Positions 25,932-39,179 of a stretch of DNA of 64,000 bases are shown in pieces (position 1 is the stretch's first letter; each line of letters begins with the position of its first letter). The stretch is taken from the NCBI GenBank assembly GCA_026874595.1, contig CM049318.1, positions 61,414,250 to 61,478,249 of the forward strand. Direction: 5' to 3'. A model generated the notes under the pieces. The model did no database searches, was not told the DNA's origin, and was given only the letters and a program-made list of their open reading frames with translations. The position numbers and the translations under genes were made by a program. The DNA comes from Sipunculus nudus (Eukaryota > Annelida > Sipuncula > Golfingiida > Sipunculidae).

Positions 25932-27117
25932 ATATTTATAAAACTTGTTAATAAAAAAAATGATTCAGATAAAAACTTTTAATGGAAAAAGTGGAAATGT
26001 TAAAAAAATAGGCTTATATATAAACTTAAATGCATTATTCCCTTGAAAGTGAAATAAAGGTATTAGTCCATTCTGTCCACTTGCCTGTCCATCTGTAAAT
26101 TTCATATGCATCACAGTATCTCAAAACTTTTTTTTTCTTCATGACAGTCTTGTCAGAGTATTAGTTTGCAATCATATATTTAGAACTTTACTATAACCAA
26201 GTAGGAGGGCCCCTTTCCTCTTAGCTTCTCATATTCTTATATAAAAGAAAAACATTACAATAGAATATTTTGCATATTTTGCATTCTCAAAAATTTCAAA
26301 CTTCAGCTGAGCGCCGTGACCCATGGGTCCCTTGTAACAAATATAATTAAACCCATCAGTATGCTTAAATTTATAAAATATGAAGCACATTATGGATAAA
26401 TTAAGACACAATTTAAAATTGTGAAATCTAAATCAAGTATTATTTTTATATTTATTGTTTTACAGGTTTAAAAGATATATTTTTTTGTGTTAAAAATAAA
26501 TAAACATTATTATGCAAGATGTGGTGTTATCTGACAAGATGGAGATTTTTGATGATGCAATTGAGAATTATGAATCAACTTTTATATTCAGATATGTATG
26601 TTATATTGGAAATGTATAGAAAGACAAACTTATAATAAAAAAAACTGATGTGATGAAAAAATGAGGACCTAATACAAACATTTGTTCATTCTTTTCCTGC
26701 CTCAGCAGAATTGGAGATCAGGCTTTGTTTGCCCTGTATGTATGTTGTTAATTAGTTATTTTTCAACTGTATACATTTCATTAAATAAAAAAAAAATACA
26801 TATAGATTCAATAATGTATATTATACAAAAAAAAAAGATTCAATTGAACAAATGTGTAAACTACTAAAATGTCAACAGTTAATCAAAAAGCCAACTAATG
26901 ATCATGGTAATAGTACAGATTATTTGTTCACAAACTGCTCACATGCTTCAATTTCAACATTGGAAACACATGGTCAGGTCTCAAAATATTATTTGCAACA
27001 ATTTCTTGCTCATCAATACAAACCAATCACATAAACCAACCATGGCCTATATTACCTCTTCCTCTAACACTTTATCTCCATTTGATATTATTTTAGATTT
27101 TTACCTTCAAGGTCAAC
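25932..27117. other. AT-rich sequence with one family B remnant
   Basis: Apart from 26302-26336 no feature supported; long A/T homopolymers. Confidence 0.45.
26302..26336 (+). mobile_element. Family B 3' end remnant
   Basis: TTCAGCTGAGCGCCG, then palindrome GACCCATGGGTC, then CCTTGT. Inverse motif plus terminal palindrome of family B. A short TCTGTCC-rich segment at about 26072-26095 may be the rest of a degraded copy. Confidence 0.65.
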
Positions 27118-27151
27118 TTCAGCTGAGCACAGTGACCCATGGGTCCCTTGT
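27118..27151 (+). mobile_element. Family B 3' end remnant
   Basis: TTCAGCTGAGCACAGT, palindrome GACCCATGGGTC, CCTTG|TT. No recognisable left end within 800 bp. Confidence 0.65.
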
Positions 27152-27296
27152 TGTATAATGAATAAAAATACAATCAGTCTGCACATACAAAAAAATCTAA
27201 TCCTTTTAGAGATATAAAAACGCAAAGTAACAAACAGATTCAGAATGGAACCTTCCACAGCTTTTTCAGGCGATAGGGCATACACTAGCTGGCTTT

Positions 27297-27446
27297 GGAT
27301 AAGTTGTGCTTGGAACTGGTTGGTTCTGTAGGATTTGTGCTAGGAACTGGTTAGTTTTGTAGTTATACAAGGGACTAACCCATATTCTAGGAGTTGTGCC
27401 AGAACTTATTTTTGGTAGGAGTTGTACCAGGGATTAGCTAGGATTT
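27297..27446. repeat. Minisatellite, about 45-bp degenerate units
   Basis: Three to four units of GTTGTGCTTGGAACTGGTT and variants (TTTGTGCTAGGAACTGGTT, GTTGTACCAGGGATTAGCT). Confidence 0.8.
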
Positions 27447-29490
27447 TAGGTCCTGTTTGCTTCAGTTCTCTTAAAATAATTTTTACATTTCGAGTTCATC
27501 ATTTATAAGTGACACAATACAAAAAAATCAATACTGGTACTTGGACTTACTTGATCATGATTTAATCATGATTTGTTTGATTCTTAGATTTATAAAAAAA
27601 AGATATTTCATCTTTGACATGACTATTACACATGTGACATTAAATATGTCAAAAACTCAGTACTCAAATCCAATTCTAATTAACAGGTTTTGGTGTCTTT
27701 GGATTTCCTCACCTGATTAGGTTTTGGGAAAATTCCCAGTTCACTTCATAAATATTTTATGAATTCTACATGAGATACTTTTGTCAAATTTTGGATGGTA
27801 TATCATAAGCCAAAGTACACATCTCCTACATTCCCACCCAGGACAACCATTCTTGTTGCAGTGATAATGGTCACATGCTTCATTCAGGGCTAGTGTACAC
27901 TACTGTGTACACAATAAGATTGGGACATTTCAATACGGACATATGAGTTACATACATTGCGCTAGTTCTATGACATATTGGTGAAATATAATAAGTATGG
28001 TAAATAGTACTTGTTGATCAATATATTTATATGTATCGCTGTTGTAGGCTATTGAACTACCCATTATGCCTGTGCATTAATTTACTTGAGTCTTTGTACC
28101 TTGAGTGTCCTTGTATATATTTTATATAATTTGCCAATACAAGAATGCTTAAAATTTGTGCCCATTTAGAGACCAGCCCAGGGCCTTAAGATTTTGTTGC
28201 CATGTTAAAGTAGCATTCTGGACTTGGGCTGTTCTTCTATATGAGCATGGCATGAACCGGAAGACCTGTTGCTCTAGATCTAGTGCAGAAAAGGCAAAGT
28301 GTGACCATGACATGTTTCCTATATAGACACTTGTGATATCTTGTAAGCTAATCAATGCAAGTACCGCAGAGTCACAGAAGGGGACTGCCAGAATTTGTTT
28401 GCTTGCTTCACCAAGACTAGGGGGACATTTGGATGACATCATAAGTGGCCTCACATGGACTTTATCGCAGAAATAATTCAGACAGAATAAGAAACAGAGC
28501 AGACAGTGCTAGCATCATGGGTAACACAGGCTCAGTGTAAGGAAGAGCCTCAGTTTGGTTAGCTTATTTGCATGGTTGCCGTGGGAATGATCCATTCTTG
28601 TACCAGTGATATTGACTAGTGACATTAGCTGTTGGGTTGTAGCAGTTTCCTGGCAGAGTACAGGGGCATGCATTGCCTCATGAACTTAAAGGACTCATGC
28701 ATACTGCCAGACGATTGAACTAGTGACCCAGGAGAGTCCTTGACCTTTGTCCTGCTTAGGTCGGCCTTGTTTCTGACTGCAGCTGCACTGGTAACTAGTT
28801 CCCAGTATGAATTGTCATGGATCTATGCACAAGCTAGTGAGTGAGTAATAATACCTGACATGGTTTCCTCCGGTGCACTGGGGGCCATTGGAATGGGATG
28901 ACATATATTTGAAGCTGCATGGTTGTTCTTGAGTCAGAATTTCTTGCTGCTGGACACACTGTACCAACTATTGGAAAAAAATGTGTTAGCGTTCAGTGAT
29001 CATTGGAGATAGATATATGGATGTGTATTGGATTTACATATTGTATACAATGGTTCACAGCCAAATGAAGCAGGGCCTGCCTGAGAGGTGAGCGTATGTC
29101 CTTGTTTATGTGTTTAGTAGGAACTCCACATGTTGACTTGTTGTTTTGGTGCTACTTCTGTATAGTGAACAATTAGGCTTAGCATTTTTTTTCCATTTTT
29201 TTTTCAGTGAATTGTTTTGGCTTTATAAATTCAACTCTCAGGAGCAAATATGCCAGGAAACATGCAGGACTACCTGATGTCAGCTAAAATTAAATGATTT
29301 TGGTGTTGTATCAAGGTGAATAATATATTCTTACAAATCTGTTATTAAGCTCAAGAAAAAATCCTTAAAGTTATTGTTGTTTGAAGTTTACCCCGAATTA
29401 CCCGCACTACTGTACTCCATATATTTTAATTCAAGTCATTACAAAGTTGATTACATATACAACTTTCAAACCTGATGGGCGTTAGATTGA
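27447..29490. other. Sequence without recognisable features
   Basis: 28140-29120 is less AT-rich and includes an open minus-strand frame at 28149-28454 with no recognisable domain. No exon call is justified. Confidence 0.45.
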
Positions 29491-29495
29491 TATTA

Positions 29496-29497
<2 letters not shown>

Positions 29498-29553
<56 letters not shown>

Positions 29554-29569
29554 CATATATATATATTAA
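29498..29569. repeat. (TA)n microsatellite
   Basis: About 70 bp of TA with a few C interruptions. Confidence 0.95.
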
Positions 29570-30030
29570 TTTTAATGATTTACCTGATTTTACTTTCTTT
29601 TTGTCTGTGTGTAGGGGGTTAGCACGTCAAAACTTATGTTACAATAAATTGGGGCTTTGCAAGTATTGTGGCTCTACTATTACAAAATCAGCAAAAAGAT
29701 TCATTAATTTGCAAGTTCGATTTGTAAATTCTCAGAGTTTTATGAATCTGAGATTTTAAACATCCCTAGACTGCCAATGATTTTTGTAGAAATTATTTTT
29801 TGTTTAAAGTAATCAGCCACAACTTAAGATCAACATCCTTTAATGTTGAAATCAATCAGAGTTTTTTTCATTATTTTTTCCTCTCAGTTTCAGAAACTGA
29901 TATTTCCAGCTGTAGTTTGCTGTGAGCCTTGAAAATTTGATTATTTTTTTTGGCCAGTTTAGAAATGTGTATAAGTGTATCTAAATAGCATAGGTGTGAT
30001 TTGCTAAAATATTAAAATTTCTCATATATG

Positions 30031-30150
30031 TAAGTAGTGATTGGCCGATCATCAAGTTTTATCGAAAGTCAGTGGCTTTGCTGCAACTTTCAAGCAGTCG
30101 ATTACCAAAGGCAACTATCAATTTCATCATAATCATGATATAGGCCTATG
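30031..30150. mobile_element. Truncated hAT-type element fragment, related to 14468-15050
   Basis: Aligns in reverse complement with the right end of the element at 14468-15050: GATCATCAAGTTTTATCGAA, GATTACCAAAGGCAACTATC, CATCATAATCATGATA. The terminal TAGTGTTGGGC is partly lost (AGTGATTGGCC) and the other end is absent. Confidence 0.8.
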
Positions 30151-30813
30151 TATGCATGTCGGCAGTCTTCGTAATCGTTATACAGAACAAACACTTGATG
30201 GAAGCATTCTCTTGTACAAGTAGGCCTAGGGTGTGTCTTTCATATCATTTTATTTTACAATATTTGTTGATTTGTTAGTATTGTAACTTTGAAACCACCA
30301 CAGATATAAAGCTAGAAACGGTGGAGACCTAATTAACCAGGAATCAGGGACAATACTGAATTCCTCTAAATTTAAAGTTACTTTTCAGTTTTACTGGTAG
30401 TTAATAAAAAGGTTTGTCATGAACAGAAAGATAGCATATTTTATATTATATTTATATAAGTAAGTGGGCTGACAAAACATTAAAAATAACGATCATAGGA
30501 ATTTTACAGTTTCTGTCAATTCCACAAAGGCAAGTTTCCTTCCAGGTCTCGCATAGCCAGCAACTATTTACTAATCTGGCTCTTCTTCTTTCTCAGTGAC
30601 ATATATAAGAATTTTTACACAGCAATTACCAAGATGATGTTGTGCTCACAGTTCCTGGTGGTATAAATTGGGTGAACCTGAATTGGACCCAGCCAGTTCT
30701 GTGTCCCAGATAACATAGGAGACATTTCATGATAAGCTGATTGCAGGCTGGCAAAAAGTGTGCACTTGGTGGGCGTGACTTCATTGGTGGTATAGAAGAT
30801 GTAAACAACCTAA

Positions 30814-30842
30814 GGTACATATATATATATATATATATATAC
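30814..30842. repeat. (TA)n microsatellite
   Basis: About 14 TA units. Surrounding 30150-32729 otherwise holds only a family D fragment (31218), a G run (31271-31284) and short unexplained frames. Confidence 0.9.
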
Positions 30843-31217
30843 ATAAATTAAAAATTAATAAATGTCACAAACAGAACCTAGAATTAAGGGACCATGTGCA
30901 TGAATAAACGGAATTGGTTCTCCAGAGTATTAAATAAGTCGCACACAGTAGCATAATTTGATTATCATACACAACTGTATTAGCAGAGACCTTCGCTTAT
31001 TGCCCGACAGGTAGGTGAGACATGGGTCAGTGACCACTGTGTCATTAACTGACCTGTTTCAGTGCACCTTTCTTAAGAGCTGTGCTACTTCTGTTTGTTG
31101 ACCAAAACTGAAATAAGGATTTGAATGTATTTTTATCAGTATACATTAAAAAAAGGGTAAGATGAAGTTTGTTTGTATGTTTCAGGATCTGTGTGTATAA
31201 TTATTATTATTGGGTCA

Positions 31218-31395
31218 TATAAAAAGGTTGGTTTCTCAGGCACTTTTTTCAATAAATCATATGTGTATGTGGGGGGGGGGGGGGTGTGATTTTTTTCTAC
31301 CGTTTTATAACCTTACTTTTCTTTAATAAAAATTCAAATGATCAGGAGACGGACAGCATGATATTAACAGAATTTTTTTGCTGAACAAGTACACA
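31218..31395. mobile_element. Family D MITE fragment
   Basis: TAAAAAGGTTGGTTTCTCAG and GCACTTTTTTCAATAAATCA match the D left end, and AAATGATCAGGAG with TTAACAGAATTTTTTTGC match its interior. A G(14+) run interrupts it and the right end is missing. Confidence 0.6.
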
Positions 31396-32729
31396 CACAG
31401 CAAAAAATGACTTTGTTTATAGTGGCCAAGGGTCACTTAACAGGTATATGGAACCACCTTTGTGCCAGTCAGCACAGCTTACCTGTGATGCAGTCATGGA
31501 GTTGGTAAACTGACACTTATTTTGCTGTTCAGCATACACTAAGATTATTAAGGACCTTCGCCGAGGTATTCTAACCAAGTTTGTGTGTTGTTGCTTGATC
31601 AGCGCTTAGGTTTGGGGGTCAACTACAGGATAGTCGACAACTTAGTGATATGACATTCTTTATTTCTGACTTGTGTACAAGCTTGTGTTGCCAGTTACTG
31701 GGTGCAAGTCTCCGAGTGTCCCATGTCTCCCTTTATTATGTTTTATACATTTACTTATATACATTAATATGAAAATGACCAATAACATTACGGCTTACAA
31801 ATTAGGATTACTAAAGTATCAATTCACACAAAGAGTAAATCTGGACAGCCTATAGTATTTAATTCACACATCATGACGTGCTTGACTGCCCATGCCTGTT
31901 CTAGAAACCACTTCTGGCAGCCAGTTGTTAATTAATTAAGATGATACCATGAATCAGAGATACCATGCATGTCAGGCCAGAAAAGCACATTAATTATAAC
32001 AGCAAATTATTGAGGTTATTCATCAGATCTGGAGGTTTTAAGAAATGCACTTGTATCTGCTAGACAAATCAACATCAGTTCGAAACTTGTTGACACCTGA
32101 TGGACACAAAATTATACACTTATATACTAAGACCTGGTTTTGTAACTTTGTAACTCTCCCTTTTGTTACAAAGACAAACTGCTCAGGGGAAAATATCTGG
32201 CCGATCCGGGATTCCAACCCATGTCTGTGACGCACATGTCTGGCGTTTCAACTGCTTCAACAGAAAAACAAGCTTCACTTGCGAGACAGTTTGGTCCGCT
32301 TTTATGTCACCCTGTAACACCTGATTGACTTCCAGTATAATACATGAACAGACATTATAAAATAATAATTACAATTACATATTACTGTTAATTAAAATTA
32401 TATCGCCAGTTTCACTTGGTGACACTATGTAATCTCAGACTGTTTTCCTAGTTGATTCAGTGTGTACAAGACCACATTCACTGGAAACTTGATGGGTTTA
32501 CCATCCTTTTATTAAATCATCAGATTGAAGTATTACAAGAGCGTTTATTTAAAACAGCAACAGATTTGTTTTCACTGTTGCGTAAAAAAATTTACAAGGC
32601 ATTTTATTGGTTTAGTTGCCATGTTCATATTCATAAAATATCAAGCGCTCAATAAGCAAGGTCTCTGGAAGCGTACAAAAAATGGATGCATCATGAAGGG
32701 TCATGACATTCAAATACGGACACATATTT

Positions 32730-34745
32730 AGGGCCCCACTTCATTAGAAGTGGGTTCCCTATAGTAATCACCCTGTCCGTCTAGCTTTCCATCTGTCCAT
32801 CTTAGCGTCTGTCCATCCACAAATTCATTTCTGGATGATAACCAAAGTTTTGATTCACATATGGATTTCAGACTTCACATATGAATGGCCCAATACTGAA
32901 GCAAGAACCCTATTGATTTTGGGGTCATTAGGTCAAAGGTGAAGGTCTCACTTTTTTATCCCTCAGCCCTTAGGCTTATGGGCTATTGTCGTCACCCAAG
33001 CTGTCTGTCCATCCGTCCGTCCGTCCAGCGGCCGTTAACTTTTACCTTGTGAGCGGGATATCTGAAAAAGGATTCACCGTCAGAATTTTATTTCCTCGGT
33101 AAAGATGTATATCGACAAAATCTAGGTCAAGTTCGAAGATGGGTGACCTTGACCTATTTCTCTACATTTTAGAGCAGATTATAGAAAAACACTTAGATGC
33201 TTATTTCTCAGAAACTATTTGGTGGATTTTCACAAAACTTACTATGATTATTGAGACTGATAGTCTGTACCTGCTACACAAGTTTGGTGGCGCCACCTAC
33301 AATTTCTGATTTTTAATGAATTTTTATCGGATTTTTCAACTTTGGGCTTGTGAGCGGGATATCTCTTAAAGGATTCACCTTAGGAATTTTATTTTTTTCT
33401 GTGAAGATGTATATTGGCAAAATCTCAGTCAAGTTCGAAGATGGGTGACCTTGACTAATTTTTCTTCGTTTTAGAGCTGATTATAAAAAAAAAACATGTA
33501 GAAGATTATTTCTCAGGAACCATTGGGTGGATTTTCACAATACTTACTATGATCATAGGGACTGATGGTCTGTAACTGCTGCACAAGTTTGGGGGCACCA
33601 CCTACAATTTCTGATTTTTAATGAAATTTTCTTGGATTTTTCAACTTTGGCCTTGTGAGCGGGATATCTCTAAAAGGGTTCACAATAGGAATTTTATTTC
33701 TTTGGTGAAGATGTATATCGACAAAATCTTGGTCAAGTTCGAAGATGGGTGACCATGACCTACTTTTTAAGGTCACAGAGCTTATAATAGAATAAAACTT
33801 AGAAGCTTATTTTTCAGGAAGCATTTGGTGGATTGTTATGAATCATGGTACATACCTCTCCATTTTAAATTTATAACTGAGACATGTACAGATATAAGTG
33901 AGAACAGATATTTAGTACTTGTTGCTGTTACCACCTTTAAACACTGTTCTTTTGGCTGAGGGCTTTTGTCAGCTTCTGCTGATATTCTAGTTAAAACTTT
34001 TTGGATGCATTTTAAGCCACACTTGCCATGCCAGTCTTTCCATCTTACATATAGGATACCTGCCAACAGGGAAACATCTCTATCAATCTTTGGGTCACAA
34101 GTTCAAAGGTCAAGGTCACATGAGCCATCTTTCCACAAATTCATTTCCAGATGATAACTACATTTTGGATTCACATATGGATTTCAAACTTTACTTTTAT
34201 ATGCCCCAACACTAAAAATATATCCTTTTTAATTTTTGGTCATGAGGTCAAAGGTCAAGGTCACAGTCCCCACTCTTCTAAAAGATTGTGGATGCATTAT
34301 AAGCAAAACCTTTCATACCAGAGGTTCCATCTTATACTCATACAGTTCACCTGCCAGTAGGCAAATACCCCTTTCCCTATTGGGGTCACAAGTTAAAAGA
34401 TCATAGGAGTCATCTGTCCATGCAGTGATTTTCAAAGCCTTTCATATCTGCTTTTTGGATTCACACATGGATACATGGATATGACAAAGCAAGAACCCTA
34501 TTGATTTAGGGTTATGAGGTCAGAGGTCAAGGTCACAGGACTCACAATTCTAAAATGTTATAAATGCCTTTTAAGCCAAACTTTTCTTGCCAGTCTTTCT
34601 ATCTTGCTTCAGTGTTTAAATACAGTTTTTGGTCAGTTTCCTCTGTCTCTGCCTTTTAATCAGGTCTTTTACTTTTCACTCAGCCCACACTAGAAGTCTA
34701 TGGGGCTTTAGTGGGGCCCTTCCTGACCTGTCAGTATTCCCCTTG
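32730..34745 (+). mobile_element. Family C Helitron-like element with a nested insertion
   Basis: Left AGGGCCCCACT (32730-32740) and inverse AGTGGGGCCCT (34710-34720) match over 11 bp, followed by hairpin CTGAC-CT-GTCAG (34723-34734) and CCTTG|TT at about 34741. A pyrimidine run (CTGTCC...) follows the left end. The core is made of satellite monomers with AGGTCA clusters homologous to family A monomers (GGATGCATTTTAAGCC at about 34000, AGGTCAAAGGTCAAGGTCAC at about 34244). Interrupted at 32956-33991 by another element. Confidence 0.75.
32956..33991 (+). mobile_element. Nested Helitron-like element with its own 303-bp satellite
   Basis: Left TTATCCCTCAGCCC, then GTCC run (33001-33030). Right: GGCTGAGGG (about 33954-33962, inverse of the left motif), hairpin TCAGC-TTCT-GCTGA (33969-33982), then CTAG|TT (33987-33992). 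The core has three tandem units of about 303 bp marked by TTGTGAGCGGGATATCT (about 33047, 33348, 33653). Inserted within a family C satellite monomer. Confidence 0.85.
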
Positions 34746-36820
34746 TTTATTTTTAAATCACAATGCGGTCTCCCAGGTGAGTTAATCAAGACAAATGTTG
34801 ATTTAACAGGATATGTGTGGCTTAAACAAGTTAAGATTAATTGTGATGGCTAAGGGTAAGTCCAGGTGTTGCAGAATTAAAATAAATAACTAGTTTGTTT
34901 GTGTGGTTTATGGAACCATGGAATGGTCCAAGGGTGGACAGATTTTAAATTAACTTCTCTACATCTGTCTCTTTTGATGAGGCAACATATGGACCAACTC
35001 TCCCCGGACACTCTGGTTTATGTCTATTGATCATGCTTGCTTTTTATACTTATGTTCCACCATGTTTTATACTTTGAATACCATGGCTTTGGGCTATACA
35101 ATGATTCTGGTGTTGTTTAATATATGCAGGATACTGTTTTGCTTGGATTTGATTATAGTTTGCCAGGATATTTTGTCAATCAGCACATTCAGTTCTCAAG
35201 TATTTTAATAATGAATTGTGTTTGCAAAAATGGATTGGATTTAAAACAAATACATCATAAAACCAGGTGTTGGAATTAAGTATATTTAAAAAATTGGTGT
35301 TGAAATTCATGAAGCTGAAAAATATTTTAACATATGTACCACAGGTTACTTGAAATGGTTTGAAGCCAAATGGTTTTGTAGTTTATTAAGATTTTGATAT
35401 GTATAATTATTTCATAAATCATCTGTATCAGCCATTGCATCAGTGACCAAGCTTTCAAACTATTGAACATAGAAATTTTTGTGCAGAAACAATTTTAGGT
35501 CTAGTTAAGTTTTTTCCCAATATAGATGTTGGTCTTATAGTAAAATGATAAGATCCTTCTTTTACTACATATATATCTATGTTCTACAGTTCAAGTATAT
35601 AAAAGTTAAAGAGGTTATTTCTCTTTATGAAATAGCTCATTTTGGTCAATTAGGTGTGTTGTCTCTGTGATGTTTGTATGATTAAGGCTCCAATAGTAAA
35701 GTATTAAGATAAATTAGTGTAGCAGTCTAGTAGTTAATATATCATGCATTTATAGGTGTTCTGGCATTTCACTTTATTCTGTAAAGCTTAGAGCTCGCTA
35801 GGTTAATATTTGTGATTGAGGCTGCACAGAGAGAGAAACCAAAACCAGTCAGTATCTTAAACTAATTAGTGTCTTGACACATTATCTTTTGACAGCTAAA
35901 ATAACAACCAACAATTTTCCTTTCCAATCTACTTATGAATGAAATAATTTTTATCTCTTAATGTAATAGCAAGCAGCCGTTGTGTAAAAAAATAAAAGAG
36001 TGACATTCGGACAATTTTGTGACAAGATGATACAAATGTATTACTTGTCATTGACAATGAAATGAACAGTATCTGACATGGCACGATAATGAGGCTTTCT
36101 GTAGTACTTGTTTGAGGTGGTTAGCCCACATTTTGATAATAAAGCTCATTATTACAGTGTGGTTGACCCACTTTTTTTGTGGTGAACCCACAATTGGTGT
36201 ACCTGTCACTGGCATCATATGATCCACTGTATTTATTAAGTAAAATAAGTCACAAAGCAACCACCATTTTTACATACCCATATATGGCAGGACTTATTTT
36301 GGGAAACCCGCAATCCATCCATCAGTACATGCATCTGTTGGTCATCTGTCTAGCCATTTAGCTTTTAATTAGTATCACCAAGAGAACTTCACACTGGGTT
36401 TTGCTGGATTTTCAGAAAAACTCTTTGTTACCACTTACCAATAGATTATCTTGCCTGACTTTGATTGTAGGCAAAATCCACACATTTTTAATGAGGTCCG
36501 AAGAAAGATGGTAAAATATCAGTATAATTTATATACATATTTGATAGTCTGTTATAAAGCATTGAACCTACACTTTGTGGTAGGAAAATATTGGTTCACT
36601 TTATGTTCTAGCCATCTTAGGTTGATCCCTGGACAATTCAACTGAACCAGCTGATATGTTTGAAAAAAAAAGTATGTCAAGGCAACCTATGAAAGACAAG
36701 CAGGGAATAAATCATAGTCTTTGTTACACATACAGATGATGTTGTAGATGCCCTTGGACTCCCGGCTAGATAGCATTATGTTCATGCTATTGTTATTCAA
36801 GATCCCAACACAGTGTCAAT
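34746..36820. other. Sequence without recognisable features
   Basis: AT-rich, no exon supported. 36300-36500 has TCCATCCATCAG and ATCTGTTGGTCATCTG words suggesting a degraded Helitron-like interior. Confidence 0.45.
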
Positions 36821-36830
36821 GTTTGCACAT

Positions 36831-37240
36831 GCAGCTAGTAAAAATTCCACAGTATAATTTACAGATGTTGCATGTTCAGAAATATTTGCTATATTATATA
36901 TAATATATTCCATTATGAAAAATAATAAAAATTCCAATATAAGTGTTGCTTTTGAAAAACAACCTGTAAATTAATTATAATGACTTCCCTCCTTATTTAA
37001 CAGTAAGATTTAAGGTTAGGTTTTACAAACTTGTCTAATATGTCTGTACAGCTAATAGAAATTCCACTGCATTGTATACAGTTCAGAAAATTCAGTGTAG
37101 AAAATTCAGCTTATAAATTCATGGTTATTGTCAGAGAGCTGTAAATTAATTGTAATTACTCCTGTCATTATTCAACATTAAGATTCAAAAGCAGGATTTG
37201 CAATCTTGTCTAAAATTATATGATTTGGTTTTAGATGCCG
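36831..37240. repeat. Diverged 217-bp tandem duplication
   Basis: Units begin at about 36831 (GCAGCTAGTAAAAATTCCAC) and 37048 (ACAGCTAATAGAAATTCCAC) and share CTGTAAATTAATT, TTATTTAACAGTAAGATT-like and CTTGTCTAA blocks. Confidence 0.8.
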
Positions 37241-38209
37241 ACTCAGTGGTAATGCATAAAAATTGTATTCACTGTTATTATTGTAAATCCAACAGTAGAC
37301 ATTGACATAAATTTAGGGCACATATGCAATAAAGAGCTTCAACAAATAGCTAGTCCAATTTCAGAGCTCACAGAGGACTTCAGGATGGTACATGGAAAAA
37401 AATTATAATAATCAAAATGAAACAATTGAGAGGTTAATAATAAATTACAATTTAACTAAGGGCTTGTAATTAAATGCATCGATTCTTCTGTGCATAGTCC
37501 CACCCCTAGGTTCAAGCATTCAGTTACTCAAAAGGGCCCCTAATGGTGGTAGATATTGGTTGTAAAGTCTTATTAGAATATCTGCTGTCCAGAATTATAC
37601 TTAAAATATATATATCGACTAAGTAAATTAAGACTGACTTGTACATCAAGATGAAAAAGTCAAGGAAATGGCCAGGGTTGTTGACATTTGTTTGCCGCAC
37701 AAGGTTAAGTTGTAATGCAGTCCCCTATTTCATCCTGTCTTTCTCATTTTCTCTGACACACATAAAATATTTATCTGGATAATATACAACTTCTTGGTAT
37801 TTGCATATATATTATTCATTCATGATTGATTTTACAAATTTGAAACTAATTTAATTGATTATGAAAGAAAATTATCAGTCATTAATCAATTAATTTGACA
37901 CACAATTATGAACCAATAAAATGTGCATATGAAGTAAATACATATATAAGCCTAAAAGTTTACAATTATGACCTATGTTGCAGAAAATCCTGATTTTGGA
38001 TAAGGGTGCATGCCTGTCCCAATGGGCACTATAGGGTACATATTCATTTGCAATAGTATGTGTATCATTTTATGTTATTAGCTTATTGTAGCTGAATGTA
38101 AAATTTTCCAAGCAAAATTATCACGACACTTGGGCTTAATATCTCCAGTTCACCTGTTTTATAAGTTGTTTTGGTTCTTTGTGAGTCAAAAAGTCTGTTT
38201 ACCAAATGA

Positions 38210-38792
38210 GAGCCTGGAGCCATGTTACCCATACAAATGTGACTGGCCTGGACAAAAAAGACAATTGACTTCAGCAGAAAGCCGAGTTTTGATGTTCAAC
38301 TCGGCTTGAAAAATGTCTGCTGGCTTAAACTGACCTGAAAGCCTATTCATTTGGTGATGCATTTTACAAAGTACCTGTTTTATTTTCACAAGCTATCTGT
38401 ATGACATGTGACATAATGCATCCGATTTACATTTAACTAGTGTTTGATTAGATATCAAGTATAATTTACTCTGGTGGTTTCATAAGCCAACACTTACATA
38501 ATTAAACAATCATGTCATGATTTTTACAAATTTTGTTCTCCAGTTAAGAGTCTTGAAATATTAGCTTTATACAACAACAAAAGTAACTTTGTATTAGTCT
38601 GTATACGTTTTGTGCACTTTTAATTTAAAAGATTTATCTTTTCTTATTAATGTTTTTCTCAAGCCAAATTGAGCTGAACAAAATCAGCTCACTTTGGCTG
38701 AATGAAATATCGACCGCATATCCTGATAAACTCGGCTCAGCTTGATCTTAACTCGGCTGACGGCAGCGCAAAATGGTGGTGGCACCAGGCTC
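38210..38792. mobile_element. Possible terminal-inverted-repeat element, 0.58 kb
   Basis: GAGCCTGGAGCCATG at the left and GTGGCACCAGGCTC at the right are imperfect inverse copies (about 12 of 15). Inside are several CGAGTT/AACTCG words, including a perfect 10-bp inverted repeat AAGCCGAGTT (38279-38288) / AACTCGGCTT (38298-38307). Target duplication unclear (CCAAA on both sides, not aligned exactly). Confidence 0.5.
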
Positions 38793-39127
38793 CAAACCAT
38801 ACAACAAGAATGCATTCCCAGAAGTCTGATCTTGGGTATGCATGACAATTTCCAAACAAGGAGAAAAAACTAAATACACAAATGAAACACTGGTTGGAAG
38901 CATGAAAAATCTCGATTTGTGAAGTTTCTTGTTACAGCCACCAGGTGACATGTATGCTGTGTTTGTTTTATGCCACTGATCGCACCTTTCTTTCACTTGT
39001 GTACAGAAGTAAGCAAACAGTTTTAGAACAAAATATAAACAGATACCAAAATATTAAAGAGAAAACAACATACTCAATAATTGTATCCCCAGACAAAGTC
39101 GGGGGATACTATGTTTTCATACCGGTC

Positions 39128-39179
<52 letters not shown>
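39128..39179. repeat. (CCG)17-like microsatellite inside family A element
   Basis: About 52 bp of pure CCG. The same position has about 9 units (interrupted) in the copy at 20625, about 5 at 46612 and about 3 at 24377, so it is length-variable. Confidence 0.97.

Noticed and set aside
28149-28454. 101-codon minus-strand frame in a less AT-rich segment
   Set aside because: No domain or family recognised and no exon neighbours; chance frame is likely.
32170-32300. tRNA-like B-box (GGTTGGAATCC on the minus strand) suggesting a tRNA or SINE
   Set aside because: The A-box is weak, no cloverleaf forms and no SINE body or tail is visible.
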